The position numbers and the translations under genes are program-made. Below, piece by piece: positions 34,400-41,501 of a stretch of DNA of 64,000 bases. The stretch lies in the NCBI RefSeq assembly GCF_039523175.1, contig NZ_BAAAEU010000001.1, positions 124,001 to 188,000 of the forward strand, read 5' to 3'. The first letter of the stretch is position 1, and each line of letters begins with the position of its first letter. This stretch comes from Dokdonella_A soli. GTDB lineage: Bacteria > Pseudomonadota > Gammaproteobacteria > Xanthomonadales > Rhodanobacteraceae. Below the pieces are notes generated by a model that saw only the letters and a list, made by a program, of their open reading frames with translations, did no database searches and had not been told where the DNA came from.

Positions 34400-34828
34400 A
34401 TGCGTCTTCGCTGGCTCGCCCTCCTCGCCCTCGCTCCGCTCGCCGGCTGCGGCCTCATCTACAAGGTCGATACGCAGCAGGGCAACCTGTTCGACAAGCC
34501 CACGGTCGAGGCGCTCAAGCCCGGTATGAGCAAGCGTCAGGTCACCCTGGTCATGGGTTCGCCGTCGGTGGTCAGCCCGTTCGACCAGAATCGCTGGGAT
34601 TACGTCTCGACGATCCGGCGCGGCCGCAACAAGATGGAGACGAAGGACCTGACCCTGTATTTCAAGGACGACGCGCTGGTCAAGATCGACGGCGACTATT
34701 TCCCGGAGGACCCGGACCAGCTGATCAAGGACGCGCGCAAGTACAAGCGCCAGTATCCCGACGAGAAGGTTCCGGAAGACGAAAAGAAGAAGAAGCGCCA
34801 GGGCGGCGGCGGCGGCGATCAGGGCTGA
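34400..34828 (+). CDS. bamE: outer membrane assembly lipoprotein BamE
   Basis: 142 residues from the ATG at 34400. The signal peptide ends in the lipobox LAGC. The SmpA/OmlA domain contains KVDTQQGNLFDKPTVEALKP, GMSKRQVTLVMGSPSV and WDYVSTIRRGRNKMETKDLT. A basic, glycine-rich tail (KKKKRQGGGGGDQG) ends the protein. It is part of the Bam complex. A possible promoter is TTGCGG (34340) / TATCAT (34361) with a short 15-bp spacer. The 3' end overlaps the convergent rnfH-like gene by 10 bp. Confidence 0.93.
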   Translation: MRLRWLALLALAPLAGCGLIYKVDTQQGNLFDKPTVEALKPGMSKRQVTLVMGSPSVVSPFDQNRWDYVSTIRRGRNKMETKDLTLYFKDDALVKIDGDYFPEDPDQLIKDARKYKRQYPDEKVPEDEKKKKRQGGGGGDQG

Positions 34829-35133
34829 TCGCCACCGGCGCGCTGGCGCGAGGCGCGCCGCCGACGGGAATCCTTGGGGTCGGCCTTGAGCGGCCGGTAG
34901 AGTTCAACCCGGTCGCCATCGCGCAATCGTGTATCGCGCGGGACCGGCTTCGACCAGATCCCGATCGCGAGCGTTGCCTGATCGAGCGAAAATTCGCGCT
35001 CGATGCCGGACGCCGCGATTGCCTCAGCGACCGTAGCGCCCGCGTCGAGATCGAGCCGGCGCAGGAACTGGCGTCCCGGTTCGGCATAGGCGACCTCGAC
35101 CGTGATCGAGCCGATGGGGTCCTTGTCAGGCAT
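34819..35133 (-). CDS. RnfH family protein (UPF0125)
   Basis: 104 residues with a ubiquitin-like fold: SITVEVAYAEPGRQFLRRLD, IEREFSLDQATLAIGIWSKP and DGDRVELYRPLKADPK. It normally accompanies ratA, as here, with an 8-bp overlap. Function unproven. The start is ATG 35133; the longer upstream frame overlaps ratA too far. Confidence 0.87.
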   Translation of the reverse strand: MPDKDPIGSITVEVAYAEPGRQFLRRLDLDAGATVAEAIAASGIEREFSLDQATLAIGIWSKPVPRDTRLRDGDRVELYRPLKADPKDSRRRRASRQRAGGDQP

Positions 35134-35560
35134 GTGCTTTCGCCGCGGCACGGCAGAAATCGTCGACCATGCGGTTCGCGAGGCCCTGGAAACCGAGCCG
35201 CAGCGCCGATCCAACGAGCCGGCCCGAGTATTCGAAGTCAAGCACCAGTGCGATGCGGCAGCCGTCCTCGCCGAGCGGATCGAAGGTCCACTCGCCCTCG
35301 AGCGCGTGCAGCGGACCGTCGACCAGATGCATGTGCAGGTGGCGCGGACGCTGCAGCGTGTTGCGTGTCGTGAATCCCTGGGTGAGACCGGCGAAGCGCA
35401 GGTCGAGCCGCGCGGTCAGCGCCGTATCGCCATCGCGCTCCAGCACACGGGCCGCGGCGCACCACGGAAAGCGCCTCGGGTATGCTTCGACGTCGTTGAC
35501 GAGATCGAACATCCGTTCGGGCGTGTGGCGGACGAGCGCGTGGCGGCGGATCTGGATCAT
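35126..35560 (-). CDS. ratA: RatA-like START/COQ10 domain protein
   Basis: 144 residues: RRHALVRHTPERMFDLVNDV, AYPRRFPWCAAARVLERDGD, WTFDPLGEDGCRIALVLDFE and a C-terminal amphipathic helix. In E. coli RatA was described as an inhibitor of 70S formation, while the fold resembles ubiquinone-binding Coq10. Divergent from smpB (30-bp gap), the usual arrangement. Confidence 0.9.
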   Translation of the reverse strand: MIQIRRHALVRHTPERMFDLVNDVEAYPRRFPWCAAARVLERDGDTALTARLDLRFAGLTQGFTTRNTLQRPRHLHMHLVDGPLHALEGEWTFDPLGEDGCRIALVLDFEYSGRLVGSALRLGFQGLANRMVDDFCRAAAKAHA

Positions 35561-35590
35561 CGTTGATCGTTTTTTCTGATTGTAACGGAC

Positions 35591-36082
35591 ATGGCCAAGC
35601 AGAAATCCAAGGACAAGACCGGCAGCAGCACGATCGCGCTGAACAAGCGCGCGCGCCACGAATACCACATCGACGAGCACTACGAAGCCGGTATCGCGCT
35701 GCAGGGCTGGGAAGTGAAGAGCCTGCGCGCCGGCCGCATCAATCTCGGCGACGCCTACGCGATCGTCAAGGGTCGCGAGATCTTCCTGTTCGGCGCCTCG
35801 ATCGTGCCGCTGATCTCGGCTTCGACGCACGTCGTCGCCGACGACCGCCGCACGCGCAAGCTGCTGCTGCACCGCGAGGAGATCGACAAGCTGATCGGCG
35901 CGATCGAGCGCAAGGGTTACACGCTGATCCCGCTCGCGTTGTACTGGAAGAACAACCGCGCCAAGGTCGACCTCGGCGTCGCCCGCGGCAAGCAGGAACA
36001 CGACAAGCGCGACACCGAGAAGGAACGCGACTGGAACCGCGAGAAGCAGCGCGTGATGCGCGCCAAGAATCGCGCGGCGTAG
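35591..36082 (+). CDS. smpB: SsrA-binding protein SmpB
   Basis: 163 residues. Signature NKRARHEYHIDEHYEAGIAL, GWEVKSLRAGRINLGDAYAI, and the conserved C-terminal basic tail (EKERDWNREKQRVMRAKNRA). It delivers tmRNA to stalled ribosomes. The ssrA gene lies only about 1 kb downstream. Confidence 0.97.
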   Translation: MAKQKSKDKTGSSTIALNKRARHEYHIDEHYEAGIALQGWEVKSLRAGRINLGDAYAIVKGREIFLFGASIVPLISASTHVVADDRRTRKLLLHREEIDKLIGAIERKGYTLIPLALYWKNNRAKVDLGVARGKQEHDKRDTEKERDWNREKQRVMRAKNRAA

Positions 36083-36100
36083 CTCCACCGTTTCGCCTTC

Positions 36101-36174
36101 GTAGGAGCGGTTTCAGCCGCGATGCCTTTGTCCGGCGACCCGCACGAGAGCATCGCGGCTGAAGCCGCTCCTAC
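36101..36174. repeat. REP pair (family A) after smpB
   Basis: GTAGGAGCGGTTTCAGCCGC and the inverted GCATCGCGGCTGAAGCCGCT + CCTAC, in the gap between smpB and the convergent sulfotransferase gene. Confidence 0.9.
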
Positions 36175-36212
36175 AGGAAGCAAGGTAGCGCTCTGCGGGG
36201 CGCGGATCGCGC

Positions 36213-37049
36213 TCAATACTCCGCCGGCACATAGCCGAAGCGCGCCATTTGCTCGCGATGCGCGCTCACGACGCGTGCCACCTGATCGCGGCTCAAGACC
36301 TCGCGCCACTCGTTGATCCTACCCTTGCGGAAGAACCGCGCTCCCTTGTCGGACGCTTCGATGAATCCGTGCTTCTTCTCCAGCGAGGCGAGCGTCTGGA
36401 AGCCCGCATGCTTCATGGCCCGCTCGATGCGGGCGCGATCCTGACCGAGGCCGACCAGCCGCGCGACCTTCGCGAACTGCTTGCCAGGCTTGTCGAGAAG
36501 ATCCTCGTAGCGCAGCACCAGCACGCGCTCGCCGGCCATGTCGGCCCAGCCTTTGACGTGCATCGACCACGATCCGATGATCTGCGAGACGAACTGCGCA
36601 TCGTTGAGCGTGGCGACGTTCGCGTCGGCGAGACGATCGATCGCCTCGTCCAGACTGATGCCGAAATGGTGCGTCATGCTGATCGCGACATCGAGCGGAT
36701 TGCGCACGACATAGATCGCGCCGGCAGTGACCTGCATGTTGTGCAGCGGATGGCCGTCGAAACTGCCGGTCATGTTATGCGTCTTCACAAAACGCGTGCC
36801 CTGCGCGCGCTCCGCGATCGCTGCATGCACGCGCGGGCGCAGTGCGGCGATCTCGCCGATGTCGAGATCGGCGCTCGGACGCCCCGCCAGCGCGGTGAAC
36901 AGGTCCGGATTCGCCTCGTCCTCGGCGTAGCGCAGCAGGTCGTTCAGCGGCACGGGCTCGCTGCGGTTCGCGATCAGGTTCGCGAGAAACGCGCGCAGCC
37001 AGGTGTTGCCGGATTTCGGATAAGAGGCCAGCCAGACGATGTTGCCCAT
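36213..37049 (-). CDS. sulfotransferase domain protein
   Basis: 278 residues. The PAPS 5'-phosphosulfate loop is ASYPKSGNTWLRAFL at about residues 8-22; the 3'-phosphate site includes the stretch YVVRNPLDVAISMTHHFG. RYEDLLDKPGKQFAKVARLV is also typical. The acceptor is unknown; bacterial homologues act on lipids, polysaccharides or small molecules. It lies between smpB and ssrA and looks like a single-gene unit. Confidence 0.88.
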   Translation of the reverse strand: MGNIVWLASYPKSGNTWLRAFLANLIANRSEPVPLNDLLRYAEDEANPDLFTALAGRPSADLDIGEIAALRPRVHAAIAERAQGTRFVKTHNMTGSFDGHPLHNMQVTAGAIYVVRNPLDVAISMTHHFGISLDEAIDRLADANVATLNDAQFVSQIIGSWSMHVKGWADMAGERVLVLRYEDLLDKPGKQFAKVARLVGLGQDRARIERAMKHAGFQTLASLEKKHGFIEASDKGARFFRKGRINEWREVLSRDQVARVVSAHREQMARFGYVPAEY

Positions 37050-37135
37050 TGGTCCCCACCATGAACGAACAGACGGATGCTAACAGCTCAGCCTTGATTT
37101 CCCGTCACATTGCCGTCACCATCCATGCGTTCCCC

Positions 37136-37490
37136 GGGGGCGACATGGTTTCGACGGGGGATGCGAAGTAGCTTGGAGCATGCCGAGGGCGTCATCTTCC
37201 TCGTTAATCCGGTGGCAAAAAATCTAGACGCGAACGACAACGTCTACGCTCTGGCCGCTTAAGGCCTAGCCCCGAACCCACTTGTGCCTGTGCTCGTGGA
37301 TGTAGGGTCATTATCACGGGATCGCTTGAAGCTGGCGTCTTTCGGCCGATAGCTAAAACTCAAGAGACTGGTCCTGCGGTGCGCTTTGCTCGCCGTGTTG
37401 CCGCAGGACGAGATCAAACGGCAAGCTAAGCATGTAGCGCCGGGCACCTAGTGCCTTCGGACGCGGGTTCAATTCCCGCCGCCTCCACCA
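37136..37490 (+). ncRNA. ssrA: transfer-messenger RNA (tmRNA)
   Basis: The 5' end GGGGGCGACATGGTTTCGAC and the 3' end TTCAATTCCCGCCGCCTCC plus ACCA are canonical. GGGGGCG pairs with CGCCTCC to form the acceptor stem. The tag reading frame starts at GCG 37230 and stops at TAA 37260-37262, encoding ANDNVYALAA; the ALAA ending is the usual protease signal. The total is about 355 nt. The 3' end of ssrA is a classic phage/island integration site, and accessory genes follow. Confidence 0.97.
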
Positions 37491-37491
37491 T

Positions 37492-37530
37492 CCACAAAAA
37501 AGGCCACCCTCGCGGTGGCCTTTTTTGTGG
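37492..37530 (+). terminator. terminator of ssrA
   Basis: A 17-bp perfect stem, CCACAAAAAAGGCCACC / GGTGGCCTTTTTTGTGG, with a CTCGC loop, directly after the tmRNA CCA end. The A and T runs make it able to work in both directions. Confidence 0.93.
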
Positions 37531-37738
37531 ATGGCGGTGCGACCGGATGCGAACCCTAGCGCGCGCAGAGCGCGCCGGGTTCACTGCGAAGGCAGGATGC
37601 CGAAGCGAACATCGCCGTCAGGCGATGGCCCTCGCGCCGTGCGCGAGGGTGAGCGCCATGGATGGCGCGAATCATTCCCGCCGCATGCGTTCGGTTCGAA
37701 CCGCTTCCGGGCCGCGATTGAAACTCAGCCACGATACG

Positions 37739-37761
37739 GAGAAAGTGCACTCTGACCCCGG
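37739..37761 (+). repeat. left copy of a 23-bp inverted repeat
   Basis: GAGAAAGTGCACTCTGACCC followed by CGG. Its exact reverse complement is at 40597-40619. The pair brackets 2.9 kb of accessory genes. The stretch between ssrA and this copy (37531-37738) has no convincing gene. Confidence 0.9.
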
Positions 37762-37859
37762 CTTTGCCTCGACGCTGTGGCGAGCGCAACGTCATCAAGA
37801 CGGCCGGCACCGGGCACGAGGCGATAGTTCTGCGCAATGCGCTGAGAGGCGACAACGCT

Positions 37860-38606
37860 ATGGCCATGTGCAAGTTGTGTCGGTTGGACAAGCCGCTGTG
37901 CCAATCGCACATCTATCCGGAGTTTCTCTACGCGACGCTCTACAACGACGACGGCCGCATGATGGGCATCACGGGCGTCGGCAGAAGGGGCTGGACCTTG
38001 GTGCAAAAAGGGCTTCGCGATGAACTGCTATGCAGAGAATGCGAAGCACTGTTGAACGAGCGCTACGAAATTCCGTTTCAGCAGCAGTGGACGAACCGCT
38101 ACCCATTGCCGGAACGGGCCAATGAAGGCGAAATGTTCTACGCACAGTTCGCCTATGCCACCTTCAAACTTTTTCACCTTTCTATTCTGTTTCGCGCTGC
38201 AGTGTCGAGCCACCCGATGTTCGGCGTGGTCACCCTCGGCAAGCACGAGGACATAATACGGCGCATGATTCTGGGCGGCGATGCAGGTCGCGTAGATCGG
38301 TATCCAATCTTCGCAACTGCGTTGATCAATGGCCGCGCCGAAATCGAGCGACGACTGATTGCTGCTCCAACACTCACGCGCGTCGGTGGGCACCGTATTT
38401 ACGGCTTCACCTTCGATGGAGTTTTGTGGTGGTACAGCGTGTCATCGCATCGCAACCTTGAGTTCGAGAGAGGCGGTCTACAGGGCAACGGCGCAATGGC
38501 GTTCTACGTCAGTCCGTGGCACGAGCACGCCGTCACGCAAGCGGCTGCTAAAGCGCTTCGCAATCCAAGGCAGCGCCTCCGGCCAGCGCAGCGGAATGGC
38601 ACATAG
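37860..38606 (+). CDS. unknown protein with zinc-knuckle/HNH-like N-terminus
   Basis: 248 residues from the ATG at 37860 (an in-frame upstream ATG exists at 37764). The N-terminus has CKLCRLDKPLCQSHIYPEFL and, 45 residues on, CRECEALLNE. The spacing CxxC ... SHxxP ... CxxC resembles treble-clef or HNH-type zinc sites, but no clear nuclease His-Asn-His set was identified. The rest is mixed alpha/beta with an aromatic patch (GVLWWYSVSSHRNLEFERGG). Coding bias looks less GC-rich than the flanks. A genomic-island gene of unknown function; a host-defence or nuclease role is only a guess. Confidence 0.6.
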   Translation: MAMCKLCRLDKPLCQSHIYPEFLYATLYNDDGRMMGITGVGRRGWTLVQKGLRDELLCRECEALLNERYEIPFQQQWTNRYPLPERANEGEMFYAQFAYATFKLFHLSILFRAAVSSHPMFGVVTLGKHEDIIRRMILGGDAGRVDRYPIFATALINGRAEIERRLIAAPTLTRVGGHRIYGFTFDGVLWWYSVSSHRNLEFERGGLQGNGAMAFYVSPWHEHAVTQAAAKALRNPRQRLRPAQRNGT

Positions 38607-38758
38607 CCCTCGTTGGCAGTGACTACGCTCTCGGCGCGATGGCCTGCGGCAAGACCGTCGAGGAGGCGATCGAGATAGTGGCCAGGTTCGATCCGAATAC
38701 GAACGAGGTCGTTGAGGAGATTACGGCTGACCCTGTGAAGGCGCGAAAAGCGCGATAG
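38582..38758 (+). pseudogene. 3' fragment of a proteasome-like Ntn-hydrolase gene
   Basis: A reading frame without a start that overlaps the end of the preceding gene. From about 38606 it encodes ALVGSDYALGAMACGKTVEE, then AIEIVARFDPNTNEVVEEI, then a short tail and stop. The GSDYALGAM ... GKTVEEAIEI pattern is that of the C-terminal part of proteasome-beta/HslV-like peptidases carried by phages and islands. The catalytic N-terminal part is missing. Confidence 0.55.
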
Positions 38759-38760
38759 GA
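38690..38760 (+). repeat. direct repeat, copy 1 (tail of the Ntn-hydrolase fragment)
   Basis: About 70 bp beginning GATCCGAATACGAACGAGGT and ending GCGCGATAGGA. It includes 37 identical bases (38707-38743) shared with copy 2 at 39164-39235. Confidence 0.9.
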
Positions 38761-38788
38761 TGCCGTCGACGCCCAACCGGAGACAGAG

Positions 38789-39154
38789 ATGGAGAAGCCG
38801 CTTCTTCTTCTGAGTGGAGCACTACTTACGGCATGCGCAGCGGCACACGCCTCATCGTCCTACGTCAGCGCATACGACCTGCATTCACAGTGGCAGGCGG
38901 AGCAGCGTTTGGCTTCCAGTACGGCAAGCACGGCCGACGGTATCGACGCAAACCGCTACACCGCCTACGTAAGCGGCGTGGTCGACGCATTGGATGGAGC
39001 GTCTATTTGCATCCCCGATGGTGTGAAACTCGGTCAGCTTGTGGCGATGGTCGGCAAGTATCTCGACGACCACCCCGACCAATGGAACCAAGCGGCTTCA
39101 ACACAAGTGTTGCTCAGCCTGTGGCCGCGCTTCCCGTGTGCGAAGAAGCACTGA
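38789..39154 (+). CDS. Rap1a/Tai-like small exported protein
   Basis: 121 residues: a signal peptide (LLLSGALLTACAAAHA) and a mature domain with AYVSGVVDALDGASICIPDG, LVAMVGKYLDDHPDQWNQAA and a final FPCAKKH. The two cysteines (CIP and FPC) and the overall pattern fit the Rap1a/Tai immunity-protein family, small periplasmic helical proteins with one disulfide. Classical members neutralise type VI effectors; no effector gene is next to it. It lies between two copies of a 70-bp direct repeat, like a cassette. Confidence 0.65.
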   Translation: MEKPLLLLSGALLTACAAAHASSSYVSAYDLHSQWQAEQRLASSTASTADGIDANRYTAYVSGVVDALDGASICIPDGVKLGQLVAMVGKYLDDHPDQWNQAASTQVLLSLWPRFPCAKKH

Positions 39155-39163
39155 GCACCCTCC

Positions 39164-39235
39164 GATCCGAACACCAATGGGGTCGTTGAGGAGATTACGG
39201 CTGACCCTGTGAAGGCGCCGCGCAAAGCGCGATAG
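39164..39235 (+). repeat. direct repeat, copy 2
   Basis: Begins GATCCGAACACCAATGGGGT and ends GCGCGATAGGA. It repeats the last 23 codons and stop of the Ntn-hydrolase fragment, immediately after the Rap1a-like gene. Differences from copy 1 are a few substitutions and a 3-base length change that keeps the frame. Confidence 0.9.
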
Positions 39236-39240
39236 GAGTC

Positions 39241-39264
39241 GGCGGGCTACTTTCGCAGCCCGCC
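39241..39264. terminator. hairpin between convergent island genes
   Basis: A perfect 8-bp stem, GGCGGGCT / AGCCCGCC, with an ACTTTCGC loop. It sits after the + strand cassette and 6 bp beyond the stop of the minus-strand small ORF, so it could end transcripts from both sides, though no strong T-tract is present. Confidence 0.5.
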
Positions 39265-39270
39265 TATCCT

Positions 39271-39357
39271 TTACCTAGTCAGAAGTAGATACAGGGCAAG
39301 CGCCGCTTTCGCGAGCATGCCAAGATCTATGCTGACGTCCAAACGGACGTTCATCAT
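39271..39357 (-). CDS. 28-residue putative membrane peptide
   Basis: A small ORF on the minus strand with two ATGs in tandem (39357 and 39354). A short amphipathic start (NVRLDVSIDLG) is followed by one hydrophobic helix (MLAKAALALYLLLT). The layout resembles island- or phage-borne small membrane proteins or type I toxins. There is only a weak ribosome site (ACGGGA). No homologue is recalled. Confidence 0.4.
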   Translation of the reverse strand: MMNVRLDVSIDLGMLAKAALALYLLLTR

Positions 39358-39840
39358 GGGGTTGATCCCGTAATGACGCGTCCGAGCGCTCAGACGCGTC
39401 GGTTAAGACGTGCCTGGACTACTTGTAACGCGCGGTAGCTCGCGCGGGCAGGAGCTTAGCTAGCAACGCTACCCACCAGCGGACGCTAATGTGATTCCCG
39501 GGAACCCCTTAGTCCTTTCGGACTGGAGTTGCGGAGATTCGCACTTCGCGCCCTTGGGCGGCTTGACCGGCCACCCCGGCCCCGGGTCATCGGGGCCTTC
39601 CGCGGCCAAGAGCTTAGGCCTTTAGCGGCGGCAGCGTTAATGCTGCACGCATGTGATGGATTTCTCAACTTTATGGTCCCCGGATAATTCACCGCAAAAA
39701 TCCGTTGGGGTATCAAAATCAGAGGCTCGGTGCGTTGTCCCCCGTAGGGGTCGCGCCGTACCCTTCGAACACCGCGAGCCCTCCCGCTGCGGCTCGAATT
39801 GGCACGAAGGGACTCCATCGATGCGATGAGAGGCGATGGA
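39358..39840. other. 480-bp stretch without a convincing gene
   Basis: Between the small peptide gene and the integrase remnant. A 110-codon minus-strand frame crosses it (39486-39818), but its arginine/serine-rich composition is not protein-like. The DNA contains several GC-rich inverted stretches (for example CCGGCCACCCCGGCCCCGGG near 39570) and may hold a structured RNA, an att remnant or decayed genes. Confidence 0.5.
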
Positions 39841-40590
39841 TCACTCCGGCCGGTTGCTCTCTACGGACGCGAACACGCTGAGTGCCATCTCCACCACCTC
39901 GGAGTAGTGAATGCCTTTGGCGACCGCAAGTACGGTCGCGTCCCAAGGGCCGTCCGAGTAAACGTCGTGAGCAAGATTGCCCCCTTCGTGACCCACGAAG
40001 CTCGCCAAGTGGCTAGGTGTGACGCGCCTGTTCTCAAGGAGAGTGATGACGGTCCGTCTGAAGGAATGGAAGTCTGTCTCGCCTATCAGCCCCCGTTTCG
40101 TCCTCCAGCGGCCGAAAGCTTTGGAGACTGCCCACGACAGCTTGCCGTCGTATCCTCCCGGCTTCAATTCCTCGAACAGCGAGCCGGCTGCGTCGCGCTG
40201 CATATCGAGACGCCTCTGTATCACTGACGCGGGCAACGAGTGGCAAACGGCGATCGTTCGAACACCGGCTTCCGTCTTGCTCTTCTCGATGCGCAGCAAG
40301 TACCCCTCCTGCGCCTCGCGAACGTCTTGCCGCCTGATATTGCACAGCTCATCAAGGCGGGCCCCCGTGTAGAGCCCTAGCAGCATCAAGTCCGCGAGCG
40401 CGTGATACGCAGGGCGCTCACCGAACAATGCGACAAGCTCGGCATCGGTGTACCCACGCTTCTTCACCGTCGTCGACTTCGCCCCCTTCTTCTTGAGCCT
40501 GAACCCATGCCACGGGTTGGCATTGCGGGGGACTATGAGCTGTTCTCCCATCCACGCCCAGAACGCGTGCAGCGACTTCAGCTTGCGGGA
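39841..40590 (-). pseudogene. truncated tyrosine recombinase (integrase catalytic domain)
   Basis: The catalytic domain of a phage/island integrase: first Arg in LYTGARLDELCNIRRQDV, HxxR in DFHSFRRTVITLL, the GHE of FVGHEGGNLA and the nucleophile Tyr in HDVYSDG. An ATG start at 40551 would give 236 residues, but family members have an extra N-terminal DNA-binding part of 150-200 residues. In frame the sequence opens only after a TGA at 40591-40593, next to the 23-bp inverted repeat at 40597. The 5' part thus seems to have been removed at the repeat. Likely the remnant of the enzyme that inserted the island at ssrA. Confidence 0.75.
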
Positions 40591-40596
40591 TCAAAA

Positions 40597-40619
40597 CCGG
40601 GGTCAGAGTGCACTTTCTC
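40597..40619 (-). repeat. right copy of the 23-bp inverted repeat
   Basis: CCGGGGTCAGAGTGCACTTT followed by CTC, the exact reverse complement of 37739-37761. It abuts the broken 5' end of the integrase frame. Confidence 0.9.
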
Positions 40620-40641
40620 TGTTGGACACGCACACTCGCGC

Positions 40642-40887
40642 TCAATCATCGCCTTCCGCATCACGCACCGATAGATCTTCCGGCGCGTAGTCATATGCGA
40701 TCAAATCACCCGGCTGGCACTCTAGAGCCGCGCAGAGTTTGACCAGCGTGGAAAAGCGCACGCCGCGCACCTTGCCAGACCGGAACAGCGACAGGTGCGT
40801 CTCGCTGACGCCGATGAGCGCAGCCAGTTGCTTCGCTTTCATGTGTTTCGCCGAAAGCACGTCGTCGAGCGTGATTCGAATCGGCAT
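40642..40887 (-). CDS. XRE-family helix-turn-helix regulator
   Basis: 81 residues. The helix-turn-helix is KQLAALIGVSETHLSLFRSG followed by VRFSTLVKLCAALECQPGDLI, typical of the short YozG-like XRE regulators paired with DUF2975 membrane proteins. It starts directly at the end of the DUF2975 gene, with no gap, so the two are co-expressed. It probably autoregulates from the AT-rich region upstream of the pair. Confidence 0.88.
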   Translation of the reverse strand: MPIRITLDDVLSAKHMKAKQLAALIGVSETHLSLFRSGKVRGVRFSTLVKLCAALECQPGDLIAYDYAPEDLSVRDAEGDD

Positions 40888-41391
40888 CTAGAAGATCTCG
40901 TCCAGTTCCGCTTGCAGCTCGGACGCGCGTCCCAACACCTTCGCGATGATGTTGAGCGACAGCCCTATCGCGCCAAGCACCAGCCCGGAAACGTCGAAGG
41001 CCACCCAATAGCCCTGGCCGAATCCAAGCATGTAGGCCACCGAGGGGAGCAGGAAGACGCCGATGAGTGCGCCCGCAGCCAGCATCGCGCCGACGCGATC
41101 GAGCATCCGCGTAATGGTCGATGCGTAGAGCTCGCCCCGTGCGAACGCCGCCAGCGTCTGCCGGATCCACCACAGCGACAACAGATAGAAGACCTCGGGG
41201 CAGGCAGTTGCGAACTGATAAGCCAGGCGGCGCAACTGCGTACCACCGAACCCGTGCATGGAAAGCTCTATCGCAAGCTGGCTGAAGTGCTCGAGCACGA
41301 GCATCACCGACAGCACGACCGACAGGCAGGTGACGAACCGCCTCAAGCGTGCGCTGCGATGCCGGATGTTCGCCGTGGATTCGTCGACCAT
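40888..41391 (-). CDS. DUF2975 membrane protein
   Basis: 167 residues with four predicted membrane helices (FVTCLSVVLSVMLVLEHF; EVFYLLSLWWI; AMLAAGALIGVFLLPSVAY; FDVSGLVLGAIGLSLNII). The RQTLAAFARGELYASTI segment between helices 2 and 3 is the conserved DUF2975 motif. Function unknown; these proteins may act as a membrane sensor for the XRE partner. Confidence 0.85.
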   Translation of the reverse strand: MVDESTANIRHRSARLRRFVTCLSVVLSVMLVLEHFSQLAIELSMHGFGGTQLRRLAYQFATACPEVFYLLSLWWIRQTLAAFARGELYASTITRMLDRVGAMLAAGALIGVFLLPSVAYMLGFGQGYWVAFDVSGLVLGAIGLSLNIIAKVLGRASELQAELDEIF

Positions 41392-41399
41392 GGGCGCCT

Positions 41400-41465
41400 C
41401 TAATTTATCCTTGACTTAAATTTTTCTCCTGATAGTTTAACTCTAACAGCAATTTCTTCAAGGCT
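41400..41465. promoter_or_regulatory. AT-rich divergent promoter/operator region
   Basis: An unusually AT-rich 60-bp patch between the DUF2975/XRE pair and the ABC transporter genes. It contains TTGACTTAAA and, 15 bp on, TTTAACTCTAA, an imperfect inverted repeat (GACTTAAA / TTTAACTC) that could be an operator for the XRE regulator. TTGACT may be a -35 for the + strand ABC genes. Confidence 0.45.
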
Positions 41466-41501
41466 TCACCACCCGCTCGCATCCCGACCGGACACGCTTC
41501 G

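Noticed and set aside
37136..37490. Short frames overlapping ssrA
   Set aside because: The tmRNA structure explains the sequence; only the 10-codon tag frame is real.
39486..39818. 110-codon minus-strand frame in the island
   Set aside because: Arg/Ser-rich, low-complexity product without a ribosome site; more likely non-coding.
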